Shown: positions 1 through 9,850 of the stretch, in pieces
Layout of the letters: each line of letters begins with the position of its first letter
Numbering within the stretch: the stretch's first letter is position 1
Origin: an uncultured Erythrobacter sp.
GTDB lineage: Bacteria > Pseudomonadota > Alphaproteobacteria > Sphingomonadales > Sphingomonadaceae
Assembly (NCBI GenBank): GCA_947501215.1
Contig: CANMUS010000006.1
Span: 1-64,000, forward strand
DNA: 64,000 bases
Direction: 5' to 3'
Made by a program: the position numbers and the translations under genes
Notes under the pieces: generated by a model
What the model was told of the DNA's origin: nothing
Seen by the model: only the letters and a program-made list of their open reading frames with translations
The model's database searches: none

Positions 1-3
1 GAT

Positions 4-107
4 GTTTGATGATCACGGGTGCACCGTTGGTACGCTTGATGATCACCGTTTAAACGCTGTGATGTTTGATGATCACGAATTAGCGCCTAACGTGTTTCAT
101 AATCACG
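4..107. repeat. Four direct repeats with exact 30-bp period at left edge
   Basis: The core GTTTGATGATCACG occurs at 4-17 and 64-77, with variants starting at 34 (GCTTGATGATCACC) and 94 (GTTTCATAATCACG), so the spacing is exactly 30 bp. The array runs off the left edge. One forward frame reads through it to a TAA at 116-118, giving a 10-residue repeat around F/L-D-D-H, so it may be the end of a repeat protein. It could equally be an iteron or operator array. I cannot decide between these from the window. Confidence 0.6.
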
Positions 108-114
108 GAGTGAA

Positions 115-1233
115 TTAAAACGCATCCTTGCCTTCCGCGATATTGAGCAACTCCGAGAATGCGAGCGTCGCGGGCCGTCTGCCAGAAGCAGGCCGAACCT
201 CTCTCAGCATTCCGTTCTCACGCAAAACACGCACAATGCGACGAGCTGTAGGCGCTGGAATTTCAGCATCATCGATAAAATCAGGTGGCTGGAAAATAGG
301 GCGAACAAACATCCAATCTAGCGCTCTAACCCCATACTGAGAGTGGGTTGCGTCAACGATCCAATCACGAAGCCGCGCGTGCAATTTCAGTATCAAGTCG
401 GCCTTAATCAAATTCGATTCAGCCTGAGCTGTCACCGCACGCAGAAAAAACGAAACCCAGCCAGTCCAATCCCCATTCTCCGAAATGGCCAGCAATCTAT
501 CGTAATACTCGCCCCGGTGCTCCTCAAGGAACTCTGAAAGATAGAAGCTGGGGCGCGATAAAAGGCCATGTGAGTGCAGAAAAAGCGGGATAATAAGCCT
601 TCCCAAGCGCCCATTTCCATCGAGGAAAGGGTGAATCGCTTCAAACTCAGCATGGACAATCGCTAACTGAATAAGGCGATCTGGCGCATCAGCGTGGATA
701 TAAGTTTCCCAATCGGCCATGCATTGAGGGAGTTGATCCGCCGCACACGGTACAAATCTGGCGCTTTCGATCGGACTGCCCTCAGGACCAATCCAATTCG
801 GAATCTTCCTATATTCACCCGGAGATTTGTTCCGTCCTCGCACCCCATCCATCAAAACAGCATGAACACGTTTGATAAGGCGTTGAGACAAGGGCAACCC
901 CTCAGCCATGAGCCGGACGGCCTCATTCAACGCGCGTCGATAGTTAAGTACCTCGCGAATATCCGCCTTTTTAGCCGTACTCTCGTCATCGCCTCCCTTG
1001 GAGGCTTCAAATTCCAGCACTTCTCCGAGGGTAGCTTGAGTACCTTCAATACGGCTCGAAAGAACCGCCTCTTGAGCGGTAAGAGGCGAAAGCAAAACTC
1101 CAGCGTTCGGAATGCCTGACAGCACGCCCTCATACTTCGCCACTGCGGCATTCGCCGGTCCAATCAGCGGAAACAGAACCGCCAAATCTAGATCACGAGG
1201 GGGGAAGTCTCCGAGATGATACTGAACTGCCAT
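115..1233 (-). CDS. Fic family protein (predicted AMPylase)
   Basis: A 372-aa Fic-domain protein, predicted to transfer AMP or another nucleotide phosphate to hydroxyl groups of target proteins. The catalytic motif HPFLDGNGRLGR lies near residue 200. An N-terminal SSRIEG fits the class II inhibitory helix signature (S/T)xxxE(G/N), placed before the Fic core, so the protein is probably auto-inhibited. The C-terminal third looks like a winged helix. AGGGGA lies 6 nt before the ATG, which supports this start. The gene has visibly lower GC than the core genes and sits close to tRNA-Ser, so horizontal acquisition is likely. No antitoxin partner is visible. The target is unknown. Confidence 0.85.
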   Translation of the reverse strand: MAVQYHLGDFPPRDLDLAVLFPLIGPANAAVAKYEGVLSGIPNAGVLLSPLTAQEAVLSSRIEGTQATLGEVLEFEASKGGDDESTAKKADIREVLNYRRALNEAVRLMAEGLPLSQRLIKRVHAVLMDGVRGRNKSPGEYRKIPNWIGPEGSPIESARFVPCAADQLPQCMADWETYIHADAPDRLIQLAIVHAEFEAIHPFLDGNGRLGRLIIPLFLHSHGLLSRPSFYLSEFLEEHRGEYYDRLLAISENGDWTGWVSFFLRAVTAQAESNLIKADLILKLHARLRDWIVDATHSQYGVRALDWMFVRPIFQPPDFIDDAEIPAPTARRIVRVLRENGMLREVRPASGRRPATLAFSELLNIAEGKDAF

Positions 1234-1500
1234 TAAATTCCCCTAACGGGTCATGACTCGCTTGAGAAGCGGGCGAACATCGAATCTGCTGCGATGGAGA
1301 CGGGCGGCCTTCCCGAAGATTGGGACTTCACAGGCCTTCTTTGCAATCGCGCAGTCCTCAAGCAAGCTCACATCGGAAAGGTAACACACACGGCTACTAA
1401 AATCGCTCGCCGGTATATCGCTCTAGCGACGCGCTTTTCGGGGAACGTTTATGGGAACTTCCCCCTAGAAACGAAAAAAATCCAAAAAAACAAAGGTTAA
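1234..1500. other. Gap between fic and tRNA-Ser, no supported gene
   Basis: About 270 bp of lower-GC sequence. It holds the short palindrome GGGAACTTCCCC near 1454 and two A-runs (T-runs on the tRNA strand) at 1473-1490, just downstream of tRNA-Ser. A 68-codon open frame starting at 1294 has no recognisable content, and I do not call it. Confidence 0.5.
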
Positions 1501-1591
1501 TGGCGGAGCAGGAGGGATTCGAACCCTCGATACGGGGTTACCGTATACACACTTTCCAGGCGTGCGCCTTCGACCACTCGGCCACTGCTCC
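1501..1591 (-). tRNA. tRNA-Ser(GGA)
   Basis: Read on the minus strand it starts GGAGCAGTGGCCGAG, has the anticodon loop CTGGAAA (anticodon GGA), a long class II variable arm, a GGTTCGAATCC T-loop and an encoded CCA end. The 7-bp acceptor stem GGAGCAG/CTGCTCC pairs fully. At 91 nt it has the usual length for a bacterial tRNA-Ser. Confidence 0.97.
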
Positions 1592-1779
1592 GCATTCCCG
1601 TGCGCGCTGCCGTTTCGCTGCTTGCGCGCGGCAGGTCGTCCGGGAAGGCGCGCGTCTAGCGGTGACGGGTGGGAATCGCAAGCCGAAGTGGCGGCGGCCT
1701 ATTCCGCTTTGCGAAATTAATGGTAGAGTGCTGGTCAGCGACGGTGCTGCGCGGATCAGGCATCCCCTGCGAACACCGT

Positions 1780-1828
1780 CTCGAAACCCCTTTCCGCCCT
1801 CGAAAACGCGCGGGAAGGGGTTTTCGAT
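1780..1828. repeat. Imperfect inverted repeat upstream of cyclophilin-like gene
   Basis: CGAAACCCCTTTCCG at about 1782 and CGGGAAGGGGTTTTCG at about 1811 form a long imperfect hairpin ending in a short T-run. It lies about 60 bp before the next start codon, so it may be a terminator for upstream readthrough or a 5' UTR structure. Confidence 0.45.
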
Positions 1829-1890
1829 TCCCGAGGCCAGCGAAACCGAGCGCTCTTGCCTTTCGGCAGGGTCGTGGCATCGTCAATGCC

Positions 1891-2946
1891 ATGACCAGAC
1901 AGTCCATAGCTCTCGCCGCAGCCGTCGCGCTCGCTTTCCCGGTTTCGGCGCAAGAACCGTCGGGGGGCGCGGCTTCACCGAACGAGATCGTCGCCGAGGC
2001 TTCCGCGGAGGAATGGGTAACGATCGCCGCTGACGACCTGCTCGTGATGACGCTTGCCCCGGATGCCGATGGCAACGAGCGCAAGGTGACCATCCAGATG
2101 ATGCCCGCGCCCTTCTCGCAAGGCTGGATGGAGAACATCCGCACGCTGGCTCGGGCGGGCTGGTACGACGGGAACAGCATAAACCGCGTGCAGGACAATT
2201 ACGTCGTCCAGTGGGGCGATCCGAATTACGACAATCCCGAGGCCGACGGTGCCGCGAAGCCGCTTCCGGACTCGCTGAACGCAGTGCCGGAAACCGCCTA
2301 TACCGTGGATGGCGACGCGATCGCCCTGTCGGTAAAGCTGGCGGACAGCGAGCGCGATCTCGCGCTGGAGCGCGGAGAGGCTCTGGCGGGCACGGACGAG
2401 ACGACTGGCATCATCCTGGCGAACGGGTTGGTCGATTCCTATTCGCAGGCGGCGCTGTTCGACAATGGTTGGCCGCTGGCAACCAACGCCGGCGATGCGG
2501 CGGAGGGCGAACCCGCGACCATCTGGCCCGTCCATTGCTACGGCATGGTCGGTGTCGGCAGAAATTACTCCCCGGACACCGGTTCGGGCGCCGAGCTTTA
2601 CACCGTGATCGGTCATGCGCCGCGCCATCTCGACCGGAACATCGCGCTCGTCGGGCGGATCGTGGAAGGGATGGAGCACCTCTCTTCGCTACCACGCGGA
2701 ACGGGCGACCTCGGCTTTTATACGGCCGACGAGGCGAACATGCGAACGCCGATCCTGTCAATCCGCGTCGCCAGCGATCTGCCGCAAGCCGAGCAGCCGG
2801 CCTTCGAATACCTCTCCACCGAGGGCGAGACCTTCGCCCGCTACGCAGATGCGCGCGCCAACCGCCGCGATCCGTTCTTCATCGTGCCCGCGGGCGGGGC
2901 GGATATCTGCAATATCCCGGTGCCGGTGCGGCGCGTGGGCGGGTGA
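1891..2946 (+). CDS. Exported cyclophilin-like peptidyl-prolyl isomerase
   Basis: A 351-aa protein with a signal peptide (MTRQSIALAAAVALAFPVSAQ, cleavage near AQA/Q-E). Cyclophilin-type hallmarks are recognisable but diverged: INRVQDNYVVQWGDPN stands where the family has FHRVxxxFxxQGGDP, and later GRIVEGMEHL matches the VV-GMdvv segment. It probably assists prolyl isomerisation in the periplasm. The start at 1891 is chosen for its signal peptide; an upstream in-frame ATG would add 74 residues with no signal-like sequence. The following gene overlaps by 4 nt (GTGA), so the three genes 1891-3688 are probably one operon. Confidence 0.75.
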   Translation: MTRQSIALAAAVALAFPVSAQEPSGGAASPNEIVAEASAEEWVTIAADDLLVMTLAPDADGNERKVTIQMMPAPFSQGWMENIRTLARAGWYDGNSINRVQDNYVVQWGDPNYDNPEADGAAKPLPDSLNAVPETAYTVDGDAIALSVKLADSERDLALERGEALAGTDETTGIILANGLVDSYSQAALFDNGWPLATNAGDAAEGEPATIWPVHCYGMVGVGRNYSPDTGSGAELYTVIGHAPRHLDRNIALVGRIVEGMEHLSSLPRGTGDLGFYTADEANMRTPILSIRVASDLPQAEQPAFEYLSTEGETFARYADARANRRDPFFIVPAGGADICNIPVPVRRVGG

Positions 2947-3257
2947 GCGAGACACTCGCCTGCACTGCCGAGATCTGGCGCTGGGTAGGCGAAAAGACAG
3001 TCTATCACATGGTCACAATCGGCGGCGACATGGCGGAGCAGATTACTATTCACGAGCGGCTGCGCCGTTTGGAACTCGGGGGCAGGCGCGGCTTCGGATC
3101 GGTCAAGGTTATGGCAGCGATCGGCAATACGCGGTGGAAGACTTCGGTGTTTCCGTCGAAGACCGGCGAGTGGTGGCTACTGGTGGGAAAGAAGGTCCTT
3201 AAGGCCGAGGATCTGCTGGCGGGCGACACGGCCGAAGTCGCGCTGGAATTGCTGTGA
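2943..3257 (+). CDS. DUF1905 domain protein
   Basis: A 104-aa protein with a GTG start overlapping the previous stop. The pattern of strands and the segments FGSVKVMAAIGNTRWKTSVF and EWWLLVGKKV fit the DUF1905 fold, a small beta barrel often fused to YdeI/OmpD-associated domains. Here it stands alone. The biochemical role is unknown. The tight coupling on both sides suggests co-expression with the cyclophilin-like protein and the membrane-anchored protein downstream. Confidence 0.7.
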   Translation: MSETLACTAEIWRWVGEKTVYHMVTIGGDMAEQITIHERLRRLELGGRRGFGSVKVMAAIGNTRWKTSVFPSKTGEWWLLVGKKVLKAEDLLAGDTAEVALELL

Positions 3258-3688
3258 GGCGCGGGCAGCATCATCCGAAACTAGCATGGGCCGTCGGCGG
3301 AGGCTTGCTGGTCGCGGGCATTGCCGCGCTCGCGAGCGCAACAATACCGCATAATGAAACGCTCTGGCACTTGATCGCGGCACCGCAGGAAGACGGCCTG
3401 TGGCGCTTCGAGCGGATCGACGGGCGCGACGTGTCGGGCGTCGGTTATTCGGTTCGCGTCCACTGGGGCGAAGTGTCCGGGTGGTACAATGGCTGCAATT
3501 ATTGCGGGACCAGCGGTGAGGGCATGACGATCTGCACCTTGCAGGCGTGTGTCGAACAGCCCTCCGACCGGCTCTATTTCCGCTTTTCCCGCGAAAGTCC
3601 GCAAATGCGCGTCGACGGCGACCGAATGGTTCTGACCTTACCCGGTCACCGCGCCGAATTGGTCCGCTTCACCGAACGCGTAATCTAG
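3254..3688 (+). CDS. Hypothetical protein with N-terminal membrane anchor
   Basis: A 144-aa protein whose GTG start overlaps the preceding stop by 4 nt. Residues about 9-29 (LAWAVGGGLLVAGIAALASA) form one membrane segment or uncleaved signal. The rest is predicted to face the periplasm and carries a CNYCGTSGEGMTICTLQAC cluster of four cysteines. The layout vaguely recalls META/HslJ-type lipocalin-like domains (a strand reading 'GCN.C.G'), but I do not assign a family firmly. It converges with the VOC gene, their ends overlapping by 4 bp. Confidence 0.6.
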   Translation: MRRGQHHPKLAWAVGGGLLVAGIAALASATIPHNETLWHLIAAPQEDGLWRFERIDGRDVSGVGYSVRVHWGEVSGWYNGCNYCGTSGEGMTICTLQACVEQPSDRLYFRFSRESPQMRVDGDRMVLTLPGHRAELVRFTERVI

Positions 3689-4050
3689 ACCCGCTGCATC
3701 AGCTCGATGCGGTTGCCGAACGGGTCGGCGGTGTCGCCGCGGATGAAGCCGTCGAGTTTCTTGCCCTGCTTGAACGGAATGCCAGCCAGTTCCAGCCGGG
3801 CGATGAGGGCCCGCAGATCCTTCACCAGCAATGCCGGATGCGCGCGGCGGGCGGGCAGGAAACCGTCCTCCACCCCGCAATGGATCGCGACGCCGCCGCC
3901 TTCGAACCAGCAGCCGCCATTGACCGCGAGGTGTGCAGGCTTGGCGATTTCGTCCAGCTCCATGATCTCGCTCCAGAACATGCGGGCGTGAGCTTCGCCG
4001 CCATGGGGCATGGCAAGCTGGATGTGGTCGATCCCGGCAAGCTGCGTCAC
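3685..4050 (-). CDS. VOC (glyoxalase/bleomycin resistance) family protein
   Basis: A 121-aa single VOC module: HIQLAMPHGGEAHARMFW at the N-terminus, FEGGGVAIHCGVE in the middle and DPFGNRIELMQ at the C-terminus, with the His and Glu positions that bind metal in this superfamily. VOC proteins include glyoxalase I and ring-cleavage dioxygenases; the substrate here is unknown. The GTG start overlaps the rsh stop codon, so it is translationally coupled to rsh. Confidence 0.8.
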   Translation of the reverse strand: MTQLAGIDHIQLAMPHGGEAHARMFWSEIMELDEIAKPAHLAVNGGCWFEGGGVAIHCGVEDGFLPARRAHPALLVKDLRALIARLELAGIPFKQGKKLDGFIRGDTADPFGNRIELMQRV

Positions 4051-6137
4051 ACGCGCTCCGCCTGGGCGATGGAGTCGCTGGCCCGCAGCGCGCTGAGGAT
4101 GCGCGTGAGGTGGGCGAGATCCTGCACTTCGAGATCGATCTCGTAGGTGGTGAACGGATGGTCGAGCTGCGTCTGCTCGAGGCTTTTCACATTGACGTGG
4201 TTCTTGGCGAAGATGCCCGCCATCTCGGCCAGCGTGCCGGGCCGGTCGTACAGCGTCACCCGCATCCGCCCGACCGCCCCGCGCGAGCGCTTGTTCCACG
4301 AGAGGTCCAGCCAGTCGGTATCGATCCCGCTGGCAAGCTGCGCGCAGTCGATCGCGTGGACCTCCACGCCTTCGCCCGGTTTGCGGATGCCGACGATGCG
4401 GTCGCCGGGGACGGGGTGGCAGCATTCGGCCAGCTGGAAGCCGACGCCGGGAGTCAGCCCGCGGATCGACAGCGCCTTACCCTCGCGCGCCCAATCGGGT
4501 TCCTCTTTCATGCCCTCGGTGCAGCCGGGCACCAGCGCTTCCATCACCGCGCGATCCTCGATCTTGGCGGCGCCGATGGCGTAGAAGAGGTCTTCCTCTT
4601 CCTCCAGTTCCAAACGCTTGAGCGCATCGCGCGTGGCCTTTTTGCCGATCTTGGCAGGCACCCGAAGGGCGATCTCGTCGAACAGTTTCTTGCCGATCTC
4701 TGCGACTTCGGCGCGTTCTTTCAGGCGCACCGCGCGGCGGATCGAGGCGCGCGCCTTGCCGGTGACGACGAAGCCCAGCCAGCTCATCTGCGGATCGGCC
4801 TGATCGCTCTTGATGATCTCCACCACGTCGCCATTGTTGAGCTGTGTGCGCAGCGGCATGTGCCGCCCGTTGATCTTCGCGCCGACGGTCTGCGCGCCGA
4901 GATCGGTATGCACGGCGAAGGCGAAATCGACCGGGGTCGAGCCCTTGGGCAGCTGGAACAGCGCGCCTTTGGGGGTGAAGGCGAAGATGCGATCCTGATA
5001 GATCGCCATGCGCGTATGCTCGAGAAGCTCCTCGGCATCGTGACTGGCATCGACGATCTCGATCAAATCGCGCAGCCAGCCGACCTGCCCGTCCGGCCGG
5101 TCGCCCTGCTTGTAGGCCCAGTGCGCGGCATAGCCGAACTCGTTGAGCTTGTGCATCTCGCGCGTGCGGATCTGCACTTCCACGCGCATCGACTTGCCGT
5201 AGATCAGCGAAGTGTGGAGGCTGCGATAGCCATTGGTCTTGGGCGTTGAGATGTAGTCCTTGAACTTGCCCGGCAAGAACTGCCAGGTCGTGTGCAGGAC
5301 GCCAAGCGCGCGATAGCAATCGGCGACATCCTCGCAGATGACGCGGAAGGCCATGATGTCGGTCACCTGCTCGAAACTGACGTGGCGCTCGGCCATCTTG
5401 CGCCAGATCGAATAGGGGTGCTTCTCGCGGCCCGAGACTTCGGTAACGATGCCGGCTTCCGAGAGCGCATGCTTCATGTCGAGCGCGATGGCATCGACCT
5501 GTCCGCCGTCCTCGCTGCGGATCTGGTCGAGGCGCTGGGTGATCGTCTCGAAGGCTTCGGGCTCGAGCTGCTCGAAGGCAAGCATCTGCATCTCGCGCAT
5601 ATATTCGTACATGCCCACACGCTCGGCCAGCGGGGCATAGATATCCATCGTCTCGCGCGCGATGCGCTGGCGCTTCTCCGGCTTCTTGATGAAGTGCAGC
5701 GTGCGCATGTTGTGCAGCCGGTCGCCGAGCTTCACCAGCAGCACGCGAATATCTTCGCTCATGGCGAGCAGGAACTTGCGCAGGTTCTCCGCCGCACGCT
5801 CGTTCTCGGGCATCTGCTCGATCTTGGAGAGTTTGGTGACGCCATCGACCAGCCGCGCGACGTCGGGTCCGAAATTCGCCTCGATATCGTCGATCGTCGC
5901 CAGCGTGTCCTCCACCGTATCGTGGAGCAGGGCGGTCATGATCGTTTCCTGATCGAGCTTCAGGTCGGTCATCAGCCCGGCGACTTCGACCGGATGGCTG
6001 AAATAGGGATCGCCGCTGGCGCGGGTCTGCGTGCCGTGCTTCTGCACCGTATAGACATAGGCGCGGTTCAGCAGCGCCTCGTCGGCGTCGGGGTCGTATT
6101 CTTGGACCCGTTCCACAAGTTCGTACTGGCGCAGCAT
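4047..6137 (-). CDS. rsh: Bifunctional (p)ppGpp synthetase/hydrolase Rsh
   Basis: A 696-aa RelA/SpoT homologue, long-form architecture: HD hydrolase domain (about 30-180, SHPVEVAG and the HDTVEDT metal motif), synthetase domain (about 230-350, STPKTNGYRSLHTSLI and EVQIRT), TGS (about 385-450, FTPKGALFQLPKGSTPVDFAF) and a C-terminal ACT domain. It makes and degrades (p)ppGpp in the stringent response and is usually the only long Rsh in alphaproteobacteria. Both active sites look intact. The start at MLRQYELVERV is preferred over an ATG 14 codons upstream because homologues begin with this segment. Confidence 0.95.
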   Translation of the reverse strand: MLRQYELVERVQEYDPDADEALLNRAYVYTVQKHGTQTRASGDPYFSHPVEVAGLMTDLKLDQETIMTALLHDTVEDTLATIDDIEANFGPDVARLVDGVTKLSKIEQMPENERAAENLRKFLLAMSEDIRVLLVKLGDRLHNMRTLHFIKKPEKRQRIARETMDIYAPLAERVGMYEYMREMQMLAFEQLEPEAFETITQRLDQIRSEDGGQVDAIALDMKHALSEAGIVTEVSGREKHPYSIWRKMAERHVSFEQVTDIMAFRVICEDVADCYRALGVLHTTWQFLPGKFKDYISTPKTNGYRSLHTSLIYGKSMRVEVQIRTREMHKLNEFGYAAHWAYKQGDRPDGQVGWLRDLIEIVDASHDAEELLEHTRMAIYQDRIFAFTPKGALFQLPKGSTPVDFAFAVHTDLGAQTVGAKINGRHMPLRTQLNNGDVVEIIKSDQADPQMSWLGFVVTGKARASIRRAVRLKERAEVAEIGKKLFDEIALRVPAKIGKKATRDALKRLELEEEEDLFYAIGAAKIEDRAVMEALVPGCTEGMKEEPDWAREGKALSIRGLTPGVGFQLAECCHPVPGDRIVGIRKPGEGVEVHAIDCAQLASGIDTDWLDLSWNKRSRGAVGRMRVTLYDRPGTLAEMAGIFAKNHVNVKSLEQTQLDHPFTTYEIDLEVQDLAHLTRILSALRASDSIAQAERV

Positions 6138-6259
6138 CGTGGACAGGATGTGCGGATTCGCTCGCCTATTGCAACGCAAAAAAGCTGTGCGGTGTGATCG
6201 GGTTGCTCGGTGCGACCCGCATAGCTTGTTCTCGATCTATGTATGCCTAGAGTGAGCAA

Positions 6260-9200
6260 ATGGACAATGATGAGATTTCCGCTTCAGGCTGGCGCTTTGC
6301 GATTGATCGCGGCGGTACTTTCACGGACGTCGTAGCGACGACGCCTGGCGGCAAGCTCGTCACGGACAAGCTCTTGTCAGAGAACCCCGGCTTCTATTCC
6401 GATGCAGCGAGCGAGGCGGTGCGGCGGCTCATGGCGGAGCACGGCCAAGGACCGATCGCGGAAGTCCGCATCGGCACGACGGTCGCCACCAACGCGCTTC
6501 TGGAGCGAAAGGGCGAGCGGCTCGCGCTCGCGATCACGCGCGGCTTCGGCGATGCCCTGCGCATCGGCACGCAGGCGCGGCCCGATATTTTCGCGCGGCA
6601 CATCGTGCTGCCCGAGCAATTGCCCGCGCAGGTCGTGGAGATCGAAGAGCGGGTAGCTGCGACTGGCGAAGTGCTGCTCCCTCTGGACGAGGCACAGGCA
6701 CGCGCGCAATTCGCAGCGCTGCGCGAGGACGGTTTCGACGCCATCGCCATAGTGCTGATGCATGGCTGGCAGCACCGCGATCATGAGGCGCGACTTGCCG
6801 CGATCGCTCGCGAGCTCGGCTTCGCGCACATCAGCGTCAGCCATGAGGTCGCGCCGCTGATCCGGCTGATCCCGCGCGGCGATACGACGGTCGTCAATGC
6901 CTATCTCTCGCCGGTCCTGCGCCGCTATACCGACAATCTCCAGGCGAGCCTCCCCGAAACCCGCACATTGCGCTTCATGCAGTCGAATGGCGGATTGGCG
7001 GAGGTCGGCGCGTTTCGCGGCAAGGATGCGATCCTTTCGGGTCCGGCCGGCGGCGTGGTCGGCATGGTCGCAGCGGGCAAGGCGCTGGGCAACGGCAAGC
7101 TGATCGGCTTCGACATGGGCGGGACCAGCACCGACGTCGCGCATTACGCGGGCGATTACGAGCTGACCGGCGACAGCGTGGTCGCGGGCGTGCGTGTCGC
7201 AGCGCCGATGATGCAGATCCATACGGTCGCGGCGGGCGGCGGCTCGGTCTGCCAGTTCGACGGTGCGCGCTTTCGCATCGGGCCGGATAGCGCGGGCGCC
7301 GATCCCGGCCCCGCCTGCTATCGCAAGGGCGGCCCGCTGACGGTGACCGACTGCAACCTGTTCCTCGGGCGGATCGACCCGGTTTTTTTTCCGAGCGTCT
7401 TCGGTCCGCGCGGTGACGAACCGCTCGATCCCGCCGCCTCGCGGGCGCGGTTGGAGGAGGTGGCAGCCGCCATGCCGGACCCGCAGCCGCTGGAGGACAT
7501 CGCCGGAGGTTTCCTCGCCATCGCGGTCGACAGTATGGCCAATGCCATCCGCAAGATCAGCGTTGCGCGCGGGCACGATGTAACCGGCTATGCGCTGGCC
7601 TGTTTCGGCGGTGCGGGCGGCCAGCACGCCTGCAAGGTCGCCGATGCGCTGGGCATGGAGACGGTGCTGGTGCATCCGCTCGCCGGCATTCTGTCTGCCT
7701 ATGGCATCGGCCTAGCGCCGGTGAAGGCTATTCACGAGGTCAGCCTGGTGCGGCCATTGGTCGAGAGTTTCGATGCCGAACTCGCAGCGCTGCAAGACGA
7801 AGCGCGCAACGCGCTAGTGCAGCAGGGGATCGCACCGGACGCGATTGCGCTCGAAAGCCGCGCCCGGCTGCGCTTCGAAGGGAGCGACAGCCTGCTCGCG
7901 GTCGAGTGCGAGGATCGCGATGCAATGGACACGGCCTTCCGCGCCCTGCACCGCCAGCGCTTCGGCTATTCCGATGCCTCAGCTCCCATCATTGTGGAAG
8001 CGCTAAGCGTCGAGGCAAGCGGACATGCCGGCGGCCTCGGCGAAGCGCAGGCTGCTCCTGAGGCTGTCGGCGTCCCGGCTTCGGGGACCTGGCGGACCAT
8101 CGAACGCGCTTCGATGGACGAAGGCGAAGCGGTCGAGGGTCCGGTCCTGATCATCGACCCCGGATCGACCACGGTTGTCGAAGAGGAATGGCGCGCACGC
8201 CTCGCTGACGAGGGTAGCCTGGTCCTGACGCGCGCGCAGCCGATTGCGCGAGACCGGGCGGCGGGGACAGAGGCGGATCCGGTCCGGCTCGAAATCTTCA
8301 ACAACCACTTCATGGCGATCGCCGAGGAAATGGGTGTCGTGCTGCAATCGACTGCGACATCGGTCAATATCAAGGAGCGGCTCGATTTTTCCTGCGCGCT
8401 GTTCGACCGGCATGGTGCGTTGATCGCCAATGCGCCGCACATCCCGGTGCACCTCGGCAGCATGGGCGACAGTATCGCCCGGGTGATCGAGACGCGCGGC
8501 GAAAAGCGCGACGGGCGCGGTTTCCGGCGCGGCGATGCCTATGTGCTGAACGATCCCTTCCGCGGCGGCACGCATTTGCCGGACATCACGGTAATCGTCC
8601 CCGTATTCTACGATGAGGGTGGCGCCGACGAACCGGACGCTTTCGTCGCCGCGCGCGGGCATCATTCCGATATTGGCGGTATCGCACCCGGTTCGATGCC
8701 GCCCGAGAGCCGCACCATCGAGCAGGAAGGCGTGCTGATCGACAATCTGCTGATGGTCGACGAGGAAAATTTTCGCGAAGCGGCGGTGCGTGAAGCTCTG
8801 GCCGATGCAAAATACCCCGCGCGCAATCCGGACCGCAATTTGTCGGACCTGCGTGCGCAGCTCGCCGCCTGTACGCGCGGTGCCGAGCTATTGCACGCGG
8901 CTGCGAAGGATCACGGGGCCGAAGTCCTGTCGGCTTACATGGGCCATGTCCTCGCCAACGCCGAAGAGAGCGTGCGGCGGCTGCTCGACCGGCTCGACGA
9001 TGGCGAATTCGCCTATCCGATGGACAATGGCGCGGTGGTGAAGGTGGCGATCCGCATCGACCGCGAAGCGCGTTCGGCGGTATTCGATTTCACCGGTACC
9101 AGCGCGCAACTGCCGAACAATTTCAACGCGCCGAAGTCGATTACCCGGGCAGCGGCGCTCTATGTCGTGCGTACGCTGATCGACGATGCGATCCCGATGA

Positions 9201-9850
9201 ACGACGGGTGCCTGCGACCGGTCGAGCTGATCGTGCCCGAAGGCTCGATGCTCAATCCGAGGCCGGGCGCAGCAGTCGTCGCCGGCAATGTGGAGACGAG
9301 CCAGGTCGTCACCGATGCGCTGTTTGCCGCAACGGGCCGCCTCGCGCCGAGCCAGGGGACCATGAACAACTTCACCTTCGGCAACGAGCGGCACCAATAC
9401 TACGAGACCATCTGCGGCGGTTCCGGAGCGGGGCCGGACCATGACGGCACCAGCGCAGTGCAGACGCATATGACGAATTCGCGTCTCACGGACCCGGAAA
9501 TCTTCGAAACGCGACTGCCGGTGCGGCTGGAGCGCTTTGCAATCCGTCACGGGTCGGGAGGCGACGGCGCGCATCGCGGTGGCGACGGCGTCGAGCGCTG
9601 CGTCGCGTTCCTTGAGCCGATCCGCGCGAATATCCTCGCCAATCGCAGGTCTGTGCCGCCGAATGGTATCCGTGGCGGTGGCGATGCCAAGCCCGGTGCG
9701 AACTGGGTGGACCGCGTGGACGGCACTCGGGAGTCCCTCGGAGCGACGGGAGCAGCCGACATGCAGCCGGGCGACCGGTTCACGATTCTCACGCCGGGCG
9801 GCGGTGGATTCGGAGCGGCGGCCATTCCCGACCCGACCGAGAAGCCCTAG
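6260..9850 (+). CDS. 5-oxoprolinase / hydantoinase A-B fusion protein
   Basis: A 1196-aa protein combining HyuA-type (N-terminal half, ATP-binding [20 protein letters not shown]) and HyuB-type (from about residue 670, [20 protein letters not shown]) domains. This is the architecture of ATP-dependent 5-oxoprolinase, which opens 5-oxoproline to glutamate, and of the related hydantoinases. Substrate specificity cannot be read from the sequence, so I leave out a symbol. It is divergent from rsh with a 122-bp gap that should hold both promoters, and it converges with the GH3 gene with a 4-bp overlap. Confidence 0.85.
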   Translation: MDNDEISASGWRFAIDRGGTFTDVVATTPGGKLVTDKLLSENPGFYSDAASEAVRRLMAEHGQGPIAEVRIGTTVATNALLERKGERLALAITRGFGDALRIGTQARPDIFARHIVLPEQLPAQVVEIEERVAATGEVLLPLDEAQARAQFAALREDGFDAIAIVLMHGWQHRDHEARLAAIARELGFAHISVSHEVAPLIRLIPRGDTTVVNAYLSPVLRRYTDNLQASLPETRTLRFMQSNGGLAEVGAFRGKDAILSGPAGGVVGMVAAGKALGNGKLIGFDMGGTSTDVAHYAGDYELTGDSVVAGVRVAAPMMQIHTVAAGGGSVCQFDGARFRIGPDSAGADPGPACYRKGGPLTVTDCNLFLGRIDPVFFPSVFGPRGDEPLDPAASRARLEEVAAAMPDPQPLEDIAGGFLAIAVDSMANAIRKISVARGHDVTGYALACFGGAGGQHACKVADALGMETVLVHPLAGILSAYGIGLAPVKAIHEVSLVRPLVESFDAELAALQDEARNALVQQGIAPDAIALESRARLRFEGSDSLLAVECEDRDAMDTAFRALHRQRFGYSDASAPIIVEALSVEASGHAGGLGEAQAAPEAVGVPASGTWRTIERASMDEGEAVEGPVLIIDPGSTTVVEEEWRARLADEGSLVLTRAQPIARDRAAGTEADPVRLEIFNNHFMAIAEEMGVVLQSTATSVNIKERLDFSCALFDRHGALIANAPHIPVHLGSMGDSIARVIETRGEKRDGRGFRRGDAYVLNDPFRGGTHLPDITVIVPVFYDEGGADEPDAFVAARGHHSDIGGIAPGSMPPESRTIEQEGVLIDNLLMVDEENFREAAVREALADAKYPARNPDRNLSDLRAQLAACTRGAELLHAAAKDHGAEVLSAYMGHVLANAEESVRRLLDRLDDGEFAYPMDNGAVVKVAIRIDREARSAVFDFTGTSAQLPNNFNAPKSITRAAALYVVRTLIDDAIPMNDGCLRPVELIVPEGSMLNPRPGAAVVAGNVETSQVVTDALFAATGRLAPSQGTMNNFTFGNERHQYYETICGGSGAGPDHDGTSAVQTHMTNSRLTDPEIFETRLPVRLERFAIRHGSGGDGAHRGGDGVERCVAFLEPIRANILANRRSVPPNGIRGGGDAKPGANWVDRVDGTRESLGATGAADMQPGDRFTILTPGGGGFGAAAIPDPTEKP

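Noticed and set aside
115..1233. Fic-type toxin-antitoxin (FicTA) system
   Set aside because: No small antitoxin gene with the inhibitory motif is adjacent. The motif is inside the same protein (class II), so it is self-inhibited instead.
1294..1500. 68-codon frame between fic and tRNA-Ser
   Set aside because: No ribosome binding site, no recognisable residues, and it runs into the tRNA.
1500..2033. Open frame of 177 codons on the plus strand starting at tRNA-Ser
   Set aside because: It reads through the complement of the tRNA and the following untranslated region; the first residues are the usual artefact seen over tRNA genes.
3547..6197. Long plus-strand frames opposite rsh and the VOC gene (199, 379 and 301 codons)
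   Set aside because: They are antisense shadows of high-GC coding sequence; rsh has all expected domains on the other strand.
6377..9574. Minus-strand frames up to 432 codons opposite the oxoprolinase gene
   Set aside because: Composition (His/Arg-rich) is that of the complement of a GC-rich gene, with no family features.
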